Translations under genes and position numbers: made by a program
Notes under the pieces: model-generated
Database searches by the model: none
What the model was told of the DNA's origin: nothing
What the model saw: only the letters and a program-made list of their open reading frames with translations
From: an uncultured Bacteroidales bacterium
GTDB taxonomy: Bacteria; Bacteroidota; Bacteroidia; Bacteroidales; Bacteroidaceae
Reading direction: 5' to 3'
Assembly: GCA_902799355.1 (NCBI GenBank)
Contig: CADCAG010000016.1
Location: forward strand, 16,637-80,636
Length of the DNA stretch: 64,000 nt
Shown here: one piece after another, positions 50,432-62,587 of the stretch
Numbering within the stretch: position 1 is the first letter of the stretch
Layout: every line of letters begins with the position of its first letter

Positions 50432-51988
50432 TTACTTTCCTATCATCACTTTTCTTGAACTTCCATTAGCGCTACGCTCAATGCAGAGTCCATGAGGATG
50501 CTCCATTTTGCGTCCCTGCAGGTCGTAATAGGTCTTGGGACTAGCATCGTCGTCGTCATCATCCTGCTTCACGTTCTCAATGGCTGTGCTACCTTTGTCA
50601 ATCTTGAAGATTAAGGTATTCAGACTCATAGCAGGCATTGTATAGAGATACTCTTTGGTAGACTCGGTGATGTCCTCCAATTCTGACTTCTGACAGAGAT
50701 TCTCACTCTCATTACCTGTCGACAACCACAGCTGACCGCTCTTAACATTGTATGGAAGGGTGATCTTCACGTCACGTTCCTTGTCTGTAGCATTGATGCC
50801 CATGACTATCAGTGCTGTGTCGCCCTGAATATAGGCAGAATACTGATAGTTCTGCAAGATTTCCTCTTTCGTACGTCCTGCGTCTGCATCTTGATTTGTT
50901 ACCAAACGTGTAGAACCAGTAACATTCTTCGAGAAGTGTGACATGACAAAGGCGCGAGGCAGCAATTCGTCCTTTTTGTTCTCGGCCCCATACTTTGTTT
51001 CACCTGTTCCGGCAAATGACCAGTGTGCACGCAAATACCAGTAGATGTAGCCAGTGCAACCAGCCAGCATACACTCGTTCAGCTCCTCAGCGAAAATCAG
51101 GTTGTCAGACCACGTAGGCAGTGCACCAGTATTGTCAGTGGTAGAGTGCTCTGTCATCCACAGCTCTTTACCGTATGAGAGAGGCAGCACACCAGCAGGC
51201 TTCATATACTGCAGGGGCAGGTGACCATAGAGGTGACCAGCGACAATATCTATCTGTTCGCGGCATGTTGGGTCTTTCATCAGTGGGTCGGTATAATTCT
51301 TGGTGAAGCCCAATGGTTCACCGCTGATGAGTCTCACGCCAGGATTGGCCTCGCGGTCCAGCATCCATGCGTAGTTCTTGACGAGCGATACCAGACTGTC
51401 TGGCTCATAGCAGCAGCCAGAATAGCTAACCCACCAGTCGGGCTCGTTCTGCAACGATACGGCATCAACGGCTACACCCTTTTGCTTCATCCATTTCAGG
51501 AAGGTGTTCAGCCAGGGGAAGAATTTATCATAGCAGTCTCTGCGCAATGTGGCTTTCACATTTCCCTGATCATCAGCATTACCACCCTGAGCAGAACCAT
51601 TAGTCTTATATTCTCCTGGGGGCGACCATGGTGTACCGAAGACGATACCTCCACGCTGCTTTACAATCTTAGCAGAAGGCAACGAACCATTCCAGTCGTA
51701 GGGAGAATCCCAGTTACCCCACTCTGGAACTATTATGTCACCTTCGAAATTTGGCGAAATCTCCATTCGCAAGATGTTCAATCCAATCTTCGACTTAGGA
51801 CCATAGAGTTTGCCGACACAAGCGTTGTCATTACCAAACGGACACATAGCGCCATCACAGCAGGCACCGCCAAAACCGGAAATGGTTTGTTTGCGTGTGT
51901 CCAACACCTTTAAAGATGTTCGAGGTTTAGCTGCTTGCACAGCCATGATAGCTGTCAGAGCAATGATTGTAGTTAGTACTTTTTTCAT
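50432..51988 (-). CDS. GH30 family (subfamily 8-like) endo-xylanase, secreted
   Basis: 518 residues. Signal peptide 1-19. The catalytic barrel plus side beta domain (about 25-450) follows the glucuronoxylanase pattern: TISGFGGACCDGAMC, IVFGTPWSPPGEYKTN, acid/base Glu182 in SLQNEPDW, GHLYGH, nucleophile Glu280 in LWMTEHST. WYLRAHW keeps the Arg that in subfamily 8 contacts the glucuronic acid side chain. An acidic linker (QDDDDDDASP) and a terminal YYDLQGRKM ... KVMIGK tail resemble type IX secretion sorting tails of this phylum. It would cut glucuronoxylan outside the cell. Own promoter. Confidence 0.85.
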   Translation of the reverse strand: MKKVLTTIIALTAIMAVQAAKPRTSLKVLDTRKQTISGFGGACCDGAMCPFGNDNACVGKLYGPKSKIGLNILRMEISPNFEGDIIVPEWGNWDSPYDWNGSLPSAKIVKQRGGIVFGTPWSPPGEYKTNGSAQGGNADDQGNVKATLRRDCYDKFFPWLNTFLKWMKQKGVAVDAVSLQNEPDWWVSYSGCCYEPDSLVSLVKNYAWMLDREANPGVRLISGEPLGFTKNYTDPLMKDPTCREQIDIVAGHLYGHLPLQYMKPAGVLPLSYGKELWMTEHSTTDNTGALPTWSDNLIFAEELNECMLAGCTGYIYWYLRAHWSFAGTGETKYGAENKKDELLPRAFVMSHFSKNVTGSTRLVTNQDADAGRTKEEILQNYQYSAYIQGDTALIVMGINATDKERDVKITLPYNVKSGQLWLSTGNESENLCQKSELEDITESTKEYLYTMPAMSLNTLIFKIDKGSTAIENVKQDDDDDDASPKTYYDLQGRKMEHPHGLCIERSANGSSRKVMIGK

Positions 51989-52020
51989 AAGAATTATTGG
52001 TAGTGAATAACTTTTGGGTG

Positions 52021-52028
52021 CAAATTTA
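52021..52028 (-). promoter_or_regulatory. -7 box of GH30 gene
   Basis: Minus-strand TAAATTTG (52028-52021), 33 bases before the ATG. Confidence 0.65.
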
Positions 52029-52083
52029 CACTTATTTGTTGAAACTACAAAATATTATTGAAGATAATTCATCATTCAGCCCA

Positions 52084-53856
52084 TTATTTCGTCATTACGA
52101 CCTTGCGACCACCGACGATATAAATGCCCGTTTTCAGGTTGTTACTCTCCACGCGACGTCCCTGCAGGTCGTAGATATGACTGTCATCCAGAGTTCTTTG
52201 TTCACTGTTGACTGTTTGTATTCCTGACTCAGTATACGACTTGGCATCCAGTTTGGCCATACCGATGACGAAGTCGGCATTCTTCTCTGCTGCAGTATAG
52301 AAGCTCAGCACGTAGTCGCCCGTCTGATAGATATCGAATTTGAAGGTCTTTCCCCTACCGTTTGAGAATGCGTTGTTCACGTTGCCACCAATATTCTTGA
52401 CGGGCGTATAAGACTCCGACACCACTTCCTCACCGTTGGGCCTCTCGATGGTGAAGATGACAGGGCTGAACTCTGGGCAATCCCAGTTCAACAGTCTTGA
52501 CTTTAACTCATAATGTCCAGCATGCAGGGTCATGTGAGAGCGGGCTTCCATATCGCCAAATCGGGCCCAGGCCGCTTTTTCCTTACCACCAGGATTCTGC
52601 ACCATCAGGCCATATTCAAAGCCGCGTGACTCATTGGTGAAATGCAGCAGACGACAGCCACTGGTGTATGGCAGTCCCCCACCCACTCTTTCCGACTTTC
52701 CGTTGCAGACAGACCAGTTCTGTGGCACTACCCCCTCACATGTAAATGTCTGTGCCAGGTCGTAGCTGCTCGTAGCAACACAATTCACCATGCACGAGCT
52801 TTCACCTCTCTTGCCGTTAGTGTCAGTCACCACGACGCGTATCTCGTGATTGCCTGCTTGGGGAGCTGTCAGCGTAGCTGTGAATGGTGCTTCTGTCAGC
52901 GTTTCTATCAGCGTGTTGCCATCATAGAATTCTACCTTTTCTATCTCACCATTTACAGCTTTAGCGGTAGCCTCAATGGCAACATCAGGGAACGTGACAC
53001 CTTCTTCGGGCGTCATATATAAATAGGTAGCGTCGCCTGCTGGCTGTGTAATCTGTACCTTGGGCTGGTTCAGCGTAAAGCGCTTGCAGAAGTTCCAGAT
53101 GAGATGGCGGTTCTGATCTGTAGGCCAGTGGCCACCATTGTTATACGAATAGAGCCATACCTCGCCACCTTGGGGGCCTCCGGTCCATTTCTCCATGTCA
53201 CCATCTTGCCATGCGCCACTGAAAGGCTTAAAGCCTACCGTCTTCGAATAGCGAGTGTGACCGTCATGCAGGGCATAGTTCTCGATATACGCATGGATGC
53301 CATATTGTTCATAGCCAAAGACATCGTCACCATAGGCAATACATTCCAACAGGTTAACAGGCTTGTTGCAGTTATTCCATGGTTGCTCAGAGAACTGGAT
53401 ACCACTGGTAGGAGCAAAAGCCGCTATCTTGTTCTGCATGTTGGCAATACAATGGTGGATAAGCATCGAACCCATGGAGAAGCCAGACCAGTAGACACGG
53501 TCTTTGTCAATGTTAAAACGCGTATACATCTCGTCAATGGTCTTGCTTACGAAGTTCTGGTCCTTGGTACCGCCAGTGTCCCAAGTGTTACCGTCACTAC
53601 GCAGGTAGGCGACGACAAATTTCGCCGTATCAATCATTTCGTATAGCTTGTCAGAGCCATACTGGTACTCTGGGTCTTGGTTCATGCCGTGTGTGACAAT
53701 CATCAATGGTGACTTTTCAGGCAGCGTATTGGGTACGAACACCACCATGTTTCTGCTTTTACCATTGACGGTAACATTGATAGACTGTTGCTCGTATGCA
53801 AACACCTGCATCATCGAGAAAAGAATGAGGATAAAAGTAATCGTTGAACGTTTCAT
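52084..53856 (-). CDS. secreted esterase of the feruloyl esterase/PHB-depolymerase (CE1-like) type with Ig-like and C-terminal sorting domains
   Basis: 590 residues. Signal peptide 1-20. The alpha/beta-hydrolase domain (about 22-265) has MIVTHGMNQ, nucleophile Ser127 in SGFSMGSM, and catalytic-His candidate NGGHWP. A Big/Ig-like domain (about 270-365: VTFPDVAIEATAKAVNGEIE, ITQPAGDA) and a jelly-roll-like domain (about 370-545) follow. The C terminus IYDLQGRRVESNN ... GRKVVMTK is a type IX-like sorting tail. It probably removes ferulate or acetate from xylan. The text TVNSEQRTL before the tail looks like a short inserted repeat. Confidence 0.8.
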   Translation of the reverse strand: MKRSTITFILILFSMMQVFAYEQQSINVTVNGKSRNMVVFVPNTLPEKSPLMIVTHGMNQDPEYQYGSDKLYEMIDTAKFVVAYLRSDGNTWDTGGTKDQNFVSKTIDEMYTRFNIDKDRVYWSGFSMGSMLIHHCIANMQNKIAAFAPTSGIQFSEQPWNNCNKPVNLLECIAYGDDVFGYEQYGIHAYIENYALHDGHTRYSKTVGFKPFSGAWQDGDMEKWTGGPQGGEVWLYSYNNGGHWPTDQNRHLIWNFCKRFTLNQPKVQITQPAGDATYLYMTPEEGVTFPDVAIEATAKAVNGEIEKVEFYDGNTLIETLTEAPFTATLTAPQAGNHEIRVVVTDTNGKRGESSCMVNCVATSSYDLAQTFTCEGVVPQNWSVCNGKSERVGGGLPYTSGCRLLHFTNESRGFEYGLMVQNPGGKEKAAWARFGDMEARSHMTLHAGHYELKSRLLNWDCPEFSPVIFTIERPNGEEVVSESYTPVKNIGGNVNNAFSNGRGKTFKFDIYQTGDYVLSFYTAAEKNADFVIGMAKLDAKSYTESGIQTVNSEQRTLDDSHIYDLQGRRVESNNLKTGIYIVGGRKVVMTK

Positions 53857-53873
53857 AAAAGTTAGTTAGTTAG

Positions 53874-53891
53874 AATTTTGCCGCAAAATTA
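53874..53891 (-). promoter_or_regulatory. -7 box of secreted esterase gene within a palindrome
   Basis: Minus-strand TAATTTTG (53891-53884) overlaps an inverted repeat AATTTTGC-C-GCAAAATT (53874-53890), which could be an operator. Confidence 0.55.
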
Positions 53892-53942
53892 CTAAAAAAC
53901 ATTCAAAAAAACACACACTACTATACGAAATAATACAAATAA

Positions 53943-55193
<1,251 letters not shown>

Positions 55194-55212
55194 CAGTCTA
55201 ATACACATAAAA

Positions 55213-55248
55213 AAATACAGCTAATACACGTTCGTATTAGCTGTATTT
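55213..55248. terminator. bidirectional terminator between convergent esterase and GH2 genes
   Basis: AAATACAGCTAATAC pairs perfectly with GTATTAGCTGTATTT around ACGTTC; A-run on the left, T-rich on the right. Confidence 0.9.
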
Positions 55249-55265
55249 CTTTTTCTGTCACCTTG

Positions 55266-58427
<3,162 letters not shown>

Positions 58428-58439
58428 TTATGCTGTGTT

Positions 58440-60179
58440 TTACAGATTCAGGCTCTTCTTGATGGCCTCAATCTTCTGCTCAGCGGCCTTCGTGCAGCGC
58501 TCATAGTCGGCAGCGCCCTTGAACGAAGGATCCTTCACCTCCGTGTAGAACTTAATCTTAGGCTCCGTACCTGAAGGACGTACACTCACCTTGGTGCCAT
58601 CCTCGCAGAACCACTGCAGCACGTTAGACTTAGCAGGCATATCCAGAGGCTTCACACCATCTGCTGTCTTGATCTCCAGCAGCTGGAAGTCCTTCTGCAT
58701 ACAGATCTTCGAGCCACCCAGATCCTTCGGTGGGTTAGCACGGAAGTCAGTCATCATCTGCTTGATCTCGTCAGCACCCGACTTACCTGGGCGAACGACG
58801 TTGATGGTTACCTCGCGTGAGAAGCCATACTCCTTGTAGATGTTCATCAGCAGGTCGTAGAGCGTCATACCGTTGTCGCGAGCCCATGCAGCAATCTCAC
58901 AAATCAGACAGATAGATGCGGGGGAGTCCTTATCGCGTACCTTGTCGTATGGCAGGAAGCCGAAGCTTTCCTCACCACCACCGATATACTTCTTCTTGCC
59001 CTCGTTGACGCGAATCTCGTTGGCAATCCATTTGAAGCCGGTATAGCAGTCGCTGTATTCTACCTGGTTCTTCTTGGCAATCTCAGCAATGACCTCGGTG
59101 GTTACGATGGTCTTTACCAGGAACTCGTTGCCCTTCAGCTGGCCGAGCTTCTTCTTGTTGGCAATGATATACCAAGAGAACATCATACAGGTCTGGTTAC
59201 CATTCAGAATCTCCCACTCGCCCTTCGAGTTGCGGCAGACGATAGCCAAGCGGTCAGCATCGGGGTCAGAGGCAATCACCAGGTCGGCGTTGAGCTTCGT
59301 ACCCAGCTTCATGCCGAGTGTCATTGCCTCGGCATTCTCGGGGTTCGGGCTGACAACTGTCGGGAAGTTACCGTCGATAACCATCTGCTCGGGAACCACG
59401 TGGATGTTCTGGAAGCCCCAAGAGCGCAGTGCCATCGGGACGATGACGCGACCAGTGCCGTGCATGGGTGAATAGACAATGTTCAGGTCCTTCTGGCGCA
59501 GGATGACATCCTGGTCGACCATAGCCTCCTTGACAGCCTGGATGTAGTCCCAGTCCATCTCACCACCAATAGGAATAATCAGGTCCTTGTTGGCCTGCCA
59601 CTTCACGTCGCTGATCTTCACCTTCTCAACCTCAGCAATGATGCCTACATCGTGTGGAGCGAGCACCTGAGCACCATCGTCCCAGTAAGCCTTGTAACCA
59701 TTATACTCGCGGGGGTTGTGCGAAGCGGTGACATTCACACCAGCCTGACAGCCCAGGTGACGGATGGCGAAAGAAATCTCTGGCGTAGGACGCAGGCTCT
59801 CAAACAGGTACACCTTGATGCCGTTGGCAGAGAAGATGTCAGCAACGCTCTCTGCAAACATGCGACCGTTGTTACGGCAGTCGTGACCCACTACTACTGA
59901 GCACTGCTTGCCAGGGAATGCCTTCAGGATGTAGTTAGCAAAACCCTGAGTAGCCATACCAACGATATACTTGTTCATACGGTTGGTGCCTGCTCCCATG
60001 ATACCACGGAGACCACCAGTACCAAATTCCAAATCGCGATAGAAAGCATCAATCAGGTCCGTCTTGTCGGCATTGTCCAACATGGCCTGTACTTCCTTAC
60101 GTGTCTCTTCGTCAAAAGCGGGAGACAACCATTCTTTTGCACGTGCTTCGCACTGGGCAATCAATTCGTTATTTTCCAT
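58440..60179 (-). CDS. phosphoglucomutase/phosphomannomutase family protein
   Basis: 579 residues, four-domain alpha-D-phosphohexomutase. Phosphoserine Ser153 in TASHNPREYNGYK; Mg-binding ASDPDADRLAI; sugar-binding GGGEESFGFL; C-terminal phosphate loop RPSGTEPKIKFY. N-terminal FGTGGLRGIMGAG is typical. It interconverts glucose 1- and 6-phosphate and possibly mannose phosphates. The length fits the long PGM2-like group. Its promoter overlaps a large inverted repeat (see next entry). Confidence 0.93.
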   Translation of the reverse strand: MENNELIAQCEARAKEWLSPAFDEETRKEVQAMLDNADKTDLIDAFYRDLEFGTGGLRGIMGAGTNRMNKYIVGMATQGFANYILKAFPGKQCSVVVGHDCRNNGRMFAESVADIFSANGIKVYLFESLRPTPEISFAIRHLGCQAGVNVTASHNPREYNGYKAYWDDGAQVLAPHDVGIIAEVEKVKISDVKWQANKDLIIPIGGEMDWDYIQAVKEAMVDQDVILRQKDLNIVYSPMHGTGRVIVPMALRSWGFQNIHVVPEQMVIDGNFPTVVSPNPENAEAMTLGMKLGTKLNADLVIASDPDADRLAIVCRNSKGEWEILNGNQTCMMFSWYIIANKKKLGQLKGNEFLVKTIVTTEVIAEIAKKNQVEYSDCYTGFKWIANEIRVNEGKKKYIGGGEESFGFLPYDKVRDKDSPASICLICEIAAWARDNGMTLYDLLMNIYKEYGFSREVTINVVRPGKSGADEIKQMMTDFRANPPKDLGGSKICMQKDFQLLEIKTADGVKPLDMPAKSNVLQWFCEDGTKVSVRPSGTEPKIKFYTEVKDPSFKGAADYERCTKAAEQKIEAIKKSLNL

Positions 60180-60220
60180 ATTTACTTATAAGATTAAAGG
60201 ATTAGTAATATTCCAATACG

Positions 60221-60254
60221 CAAAGATACTGATTTATCTTGCAAAATCAGTATC
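60221..60254 (-). promoter_or_regulatory. promoter of phosphohexomutase gene overlapping an operator-like inverted repeat
   Basis: Minus-strand -7 box TATCTTTG (60228-60221). GATACTGATTT (60225-60235) and AAATCAGTATC (60244-60254) form a perfect 11-base inverted repeat whose left arm runs into the -7 box. It could be a repressor site or the tail of the upstream TPR gene; no T-run follows on the minus strand, which favours an operator. Confidence 0.55.
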
Positions 60255-60277
60255 TCTGGCTATATTTTTTACATTTT

Positions 60278-61480
60278 TTAATTCTTACGCATCAATCTGT
60301 CTATCTCTTCGAACTGTTTTCCCTTGTTCAGGTTCAGATAGATGCGGTAGAGCGCCGGTCCCCAGCGTTGCGTATCGAGGGGTGCCAGCTGTCGGTATTT
60401 CTCCATATACGGACAGGCATCCGTGTACAGTTTCACCAGCTCTTGGTGATACTTGCGGGGCTCGTTCAGCTGCTCCAAAGCCAGTGCCTGGTTCAGGTAG
60501 CAGGTGGCGATGCTGAAGTATGGCTCTGCCTGTTCCTTGTTGGCGGCTATCATTTGCTTGCTGACCGTGATACACTCATCGTAACGGTTCATGTTCAGCA
60601 GTGCTATCGACTTCGCCAGCTGGAAGAGCGTATTGTTTGGATACCTTCTTAACCCCAGATCCGCCAACTTCAGCAGCTCGTCGTTATTGCCCTGCGCCTT
60701 ATAGTGGTCAGCCAGTCGTGGGAAGAAGTACGGATACGACGGGAACAGCTTGTAACCCAGGTTCAGCGTGTTCAGGTATTCCTTCTGGTTCTTCAGCAGC
60801 AGATAGGCCTCACACATATAGTGCAGCACGAATTTCGACTTCTCCTGGTCTGTCAATGCCAGCTGACTGTATTTCAGCGTCATCTTGGGGTCTTGCAACT
60901 TAAAGCCACACAGCGCAGCCCAGTAGGCCGCCTGTGAAACCAGTTTGTCACTCTCCAGGTATTTATAGCCCGTAAACAGTGGCTGGTGAGCAGCACCGAT
61001 ATACAGGTCAAAGTATTCGAAGGCCTTACGGTAGTCCTCACGACGCACCTGATAAGTACCGCCATAATACAGGTTAGGACGCAGCAGGTTCAGCTGCTCA
61101 GCATGGTCCTTGCGGTATTCAGGCTTCACGCGGCCCTTCTCGTCAGGTTGCGCATCCAGCGAGTCCAGCGTCTCAGCGACAGTGTACATGCGCTTGGTGA
61201 TGTTGAAGAAAGCAGCAGTGTCGTAGGCCTGCTTCAGATAGAGCTTCTCGTTGGCCTGCGCATACTGTCCACTGATGGCGTCATACCATGTGGCATATAT
61301 CTTCGCATTGGTCCTGTTGGCAGGGTTAGCCAACAAGTCAGTCATCAGCTTCTCCGCCTTGTCATAGTCCTTACCACTCTTAATATAGGTACGCGCCTGA
61401 GAGAGCTCTTTCTTCTGAGCCCACAAGCACGGTGTAATCATCAATAAGAGCAGCGTAGAGATTGCTATTCTTCGTTTCAT
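60278..61480 (-). CDS. TPR-repeat exported protein, function unknown
   Basis: 400 residues. Signal peptide about 1-21 (MKRRIAISTLLLLMITPCLW). The rest is helical with tetratricopeptide-like pairs (YRKAFEYFDLYIGAAHQP, LADHYKAQGNNDELLKLAD, PYFSIATCYLNQALALEQ). Such periplasmic proteins usually act as scaffolds. No catalytic motif is seen. It is a single gene with its own promoter, upstream of the phosphohexomutase gene on the same strand. Confidence 0.7.
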   Translation of the reverse strand: MKRRIAISTLLLLMITPCLWAQKKELSQARTYIKSGKDYDKAEKLMTDLLANPANRTNAKIYATWYDAISGQYAQANEKLYLKQAYDTAAFFNITKRMYTVAETLDSLDAQPDEKGRVKPEYRKDHAEQLNLLRPNLYYGGTYQVRREDYRKAFEYFDLYIGAAHQPLFTGYKYLESDKLVSQAAYWAALCGFKLQDPKMTLKYSQLALTDQEKSKFVLHYMCEAYLLLKNQKEYLNTLNLGYKLFPSYPYFFPRLADHYKAQGNNDELLKLADLGLRRYPNNTLFQLAKSIALLNMNRYDECITVSKQMIAANKEQAEPYFSIATCYLNQALALEQLNEPRKYHQELVKLYTDACPYMEKYRQLAPLDTQRWGPALYRIYLNLNKGKQFEEIDRLMRKN

Positions 61481-61506
61481 TTTCTAGTTTAATTGTAATC
61501 TGGCTG

Positions 61507-61514
61507 CAAAAGTA
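61507..61514 (-). promoter_or_regulatory. -7 box of TPR protein gene
   Basis: Minus-strand TACTTTTG (61514-61507), 27 bases before the ATG. Confidence 0.65.
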
Positions 61515-61577
61515 CGAAAAAATATTCATTATTTGCACTCCATCACTAATTTTTTTGGTATTCTTCCCGCTTATTCG

Positions 61578-61585
61578 TATCTTTG
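61578..61585 (+). promoter_or_regulatory. -7 box of zinc-ribbon gene
   Basis: TATCTTTG, 26 bases before the ATG at 61612. Confidence 0.7.
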
Positions 61586-61611
61586 CAAAAGTTATTCATA
61601 CTCATTGCATC

Positions 61612-61905
61612 ATGGCATGGAAACGGAAATATCGCTGTAAGACCTGTGGCTACGAGGCCGAGGTGTACGAAGGGCGCGGCCTGTTCCGCCAACAGATTAC
61701 CGCCGTCTCGTGTGCCCATTGCCACACCATCCAGAACATTGTTGTCGGTGGCATCATTGCCGACGTAGCCCCCTCCTTCAGGAGCGAGGTCGGCCGCCTC
61801 TGTCTGCAATGTGGCAGCGACGACATCCGCATCTGGGACCTAAAGACCTGCCCCAAGTGTAAGGGAGAAATGGAAGACACAGGCCACAAAGAGTTTTGGA
61901 CATAA
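61612..61905 (+). CDS. small zinc-ribbon protein, function unknown
   Basis: 97 residues from ATG 61612 (MAWKRKYRCK); the open frame further upstream contains the promoter and is not used. Four Cys pairs: CKTC (9-12), CAHC (about 34-37), CLQC and CPKC, arranged as two zinc ribbons with a basic first and neutral second half. Similar small ribbons bind nucleic acid or protein partners. No neighbour suggests a role. Confidence 0.65.
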   Translation: MAWKRKYRCKTCGYEAEVYEGRGLFRQQITAVSCAHCHTIQNIVVGGIIADVAPSFRSEVGRLCLQCGSDDIRIWDLKTCPKCKGEMEDTGHKEFWT

Positions 61906-61977
61906 CTTCTCCTCTTATATCTTACATCACACATCTATATGTGACTCACCTGTCCCTGTGGCATCCGGAAATCAAAT

Positions 61978-61995
61978 TGTACATAAAAAGGTACA
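61978..61995 (+). promoter_or_regulatory. paired TGTACA-type operator of the antitoxin gene
   Basis: TGTACA (61978-61983) and GGTACA (61990-61995), each followed by TAAA, with centres 12 bases apart, just upstream of the promoter. YefM/Phd antitoxins autoregulate through paired palindromes with TGTACA cores, so this fits the gene it precedes. Confidence 0.65.
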
Positions 61996-62001
61996 TAAAT
62001 A

Positions 62002-62033
62002 TTTGGATGATTGAAATAAATATCGTAACTTTG
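62002..62033 (+). promoter_or_regulatory. promoter of antitoxin gene
   Basis: TTTG (62002-62005) and TAACTTTG (62026-62033) with a 20-base spacer, 26 bases before the ATG. Confidence 0.8.
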
Positions 62034-62059
62034 CGCCAAAGAACAAAAGAGATTGAATT

Positions 62060-62314
62060 ATGACAGCACTTACATTTAGCGATTTCAGAAAGAATATGGC
62101 CAGTTCATTTGACCTTGTTGACGCTGGCGAGCATGTGTTCATCAACAGGGGTAGCAAGAAAATGTATGCTATCGTGGCTGTAGATGACGATGACCTGACT
62201 ATTACTCCCGCTATGGCTGCCAAAATAGAGAAAGCCAGGAAGGAGTATAAGGAAGGAAAGGGCGTGTCCCTGAAGACTCACGAAGATATTGACAGGTATT
62301 TCGAATCACTGTGA
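62060..62314 (+). CDS. Phd/YefM-like antitoxin, solitary
   Basis: 84 residues. The N-terminal half (LTFSDFRKNMASSFDLVDAGEHVFINRG, split here as SDFRKNMASSFDLVDAG and HVFINRGSKK) matches the Phd/YefM DNA-binding fold with the usual I/VxRG-like segment, and YAIVAVDDDDL follows. The C-terminal half is helical and charged, where a toxin would bind. Its stop overlaps an ATG (TGATG), the normal place for the toxin start, but the following 57-codon frame is not a recognisable toxin. The antitoxin probably lost its partner. Confidence 0.75.
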   Translation: MTALTFSDFRKNMASSFDLVDAGEHVFINRGSKKMYAIVAVDDDDLTITPAMAAKIEKARKEYKEGKGVSLKTHEDIDRYFESL

Positions 62315-62487
62315 TGTATTACACGCTATGTTTGCTTCCTCCCATTCTGCATAATTCTGTACCTTGTGGAGCGGATGGCCTCTTGGGTGATGCCCATGAT
62401 GCGGCGGACCTCGCCTCGTTCCTCTGCATCACCCCGCAGATGCTTTCCAAAATTCGCAAAAACATCTCTTTCGGAGCACAAAAATAG
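62314..62487 (+). pseudogene. 57-codon frame ending in a Crp/Fnr-like helix-turn-helix tail
   Basis: The frame starts at the ATG overlapping the antitoxin stop (MYYTLCLLPPILHNS) and ends DLASFLCITPQMLSKIRKN plus seven residues. The last part closely resembles the C-terminal recognition helix of cyclic-nucleotide-binding Crp/Fnr regulators of Bacteroidales. The first part is not recognisable. It looks like a join of a lost toxin start with the tail of another gene, not an intact protein. Confidence 0.4.
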
Positions 62488-62502
62488 TATTTTTACAAAA
62501 AT
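62326..62502 (-). pseudogene. fragment of a TPR-HTH regulator tail
   Basis: On the minus strand a stop-free stretch without a start codon contains CSERDVFANFGKHL, then ERGEVRRIMGITQEAIRSTR and YRIMQNGRKQT before a TAG. This resembles the C-terminal HTH that ends many Bacteroidales TPR regulators. It is downstream of the TPR-HTH gene at 62588 but in a separate frame, so it may be a remnant of a related gene. Confidence 0.3.
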
Positions 62503-62505
62503 TCA

Positions 62506-62521
62506 CTGAAACTAGTTTCAG
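62506..62521. repeat. 16-base palindrome
   Basis: CTGAAACTAGTTTCAG, a perfect palindrome, between the regulator debris and the next terminator. Confidence 0.6.
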
Positions 62522-62528
62522 AGTTTCA

Positions 62529-62568
62529 CCCTCGGCATCCGATTCCCAGGCTTTGCCGAGGGCTTTTT
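62529..62568 (+). terminator. terminator downstream of antitoxin region
   Basis: CCCTCGGCA and TGCCGAGGG form a 9-base stem, followed by CTTTTTCG on the plus strand. Its position shows that the plus-strand antitoxin unit is still organised as a transcript. Confidence 0.8.
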
Positions 62569-62587
62569 CGTGCCGTTTTCCGTATAT

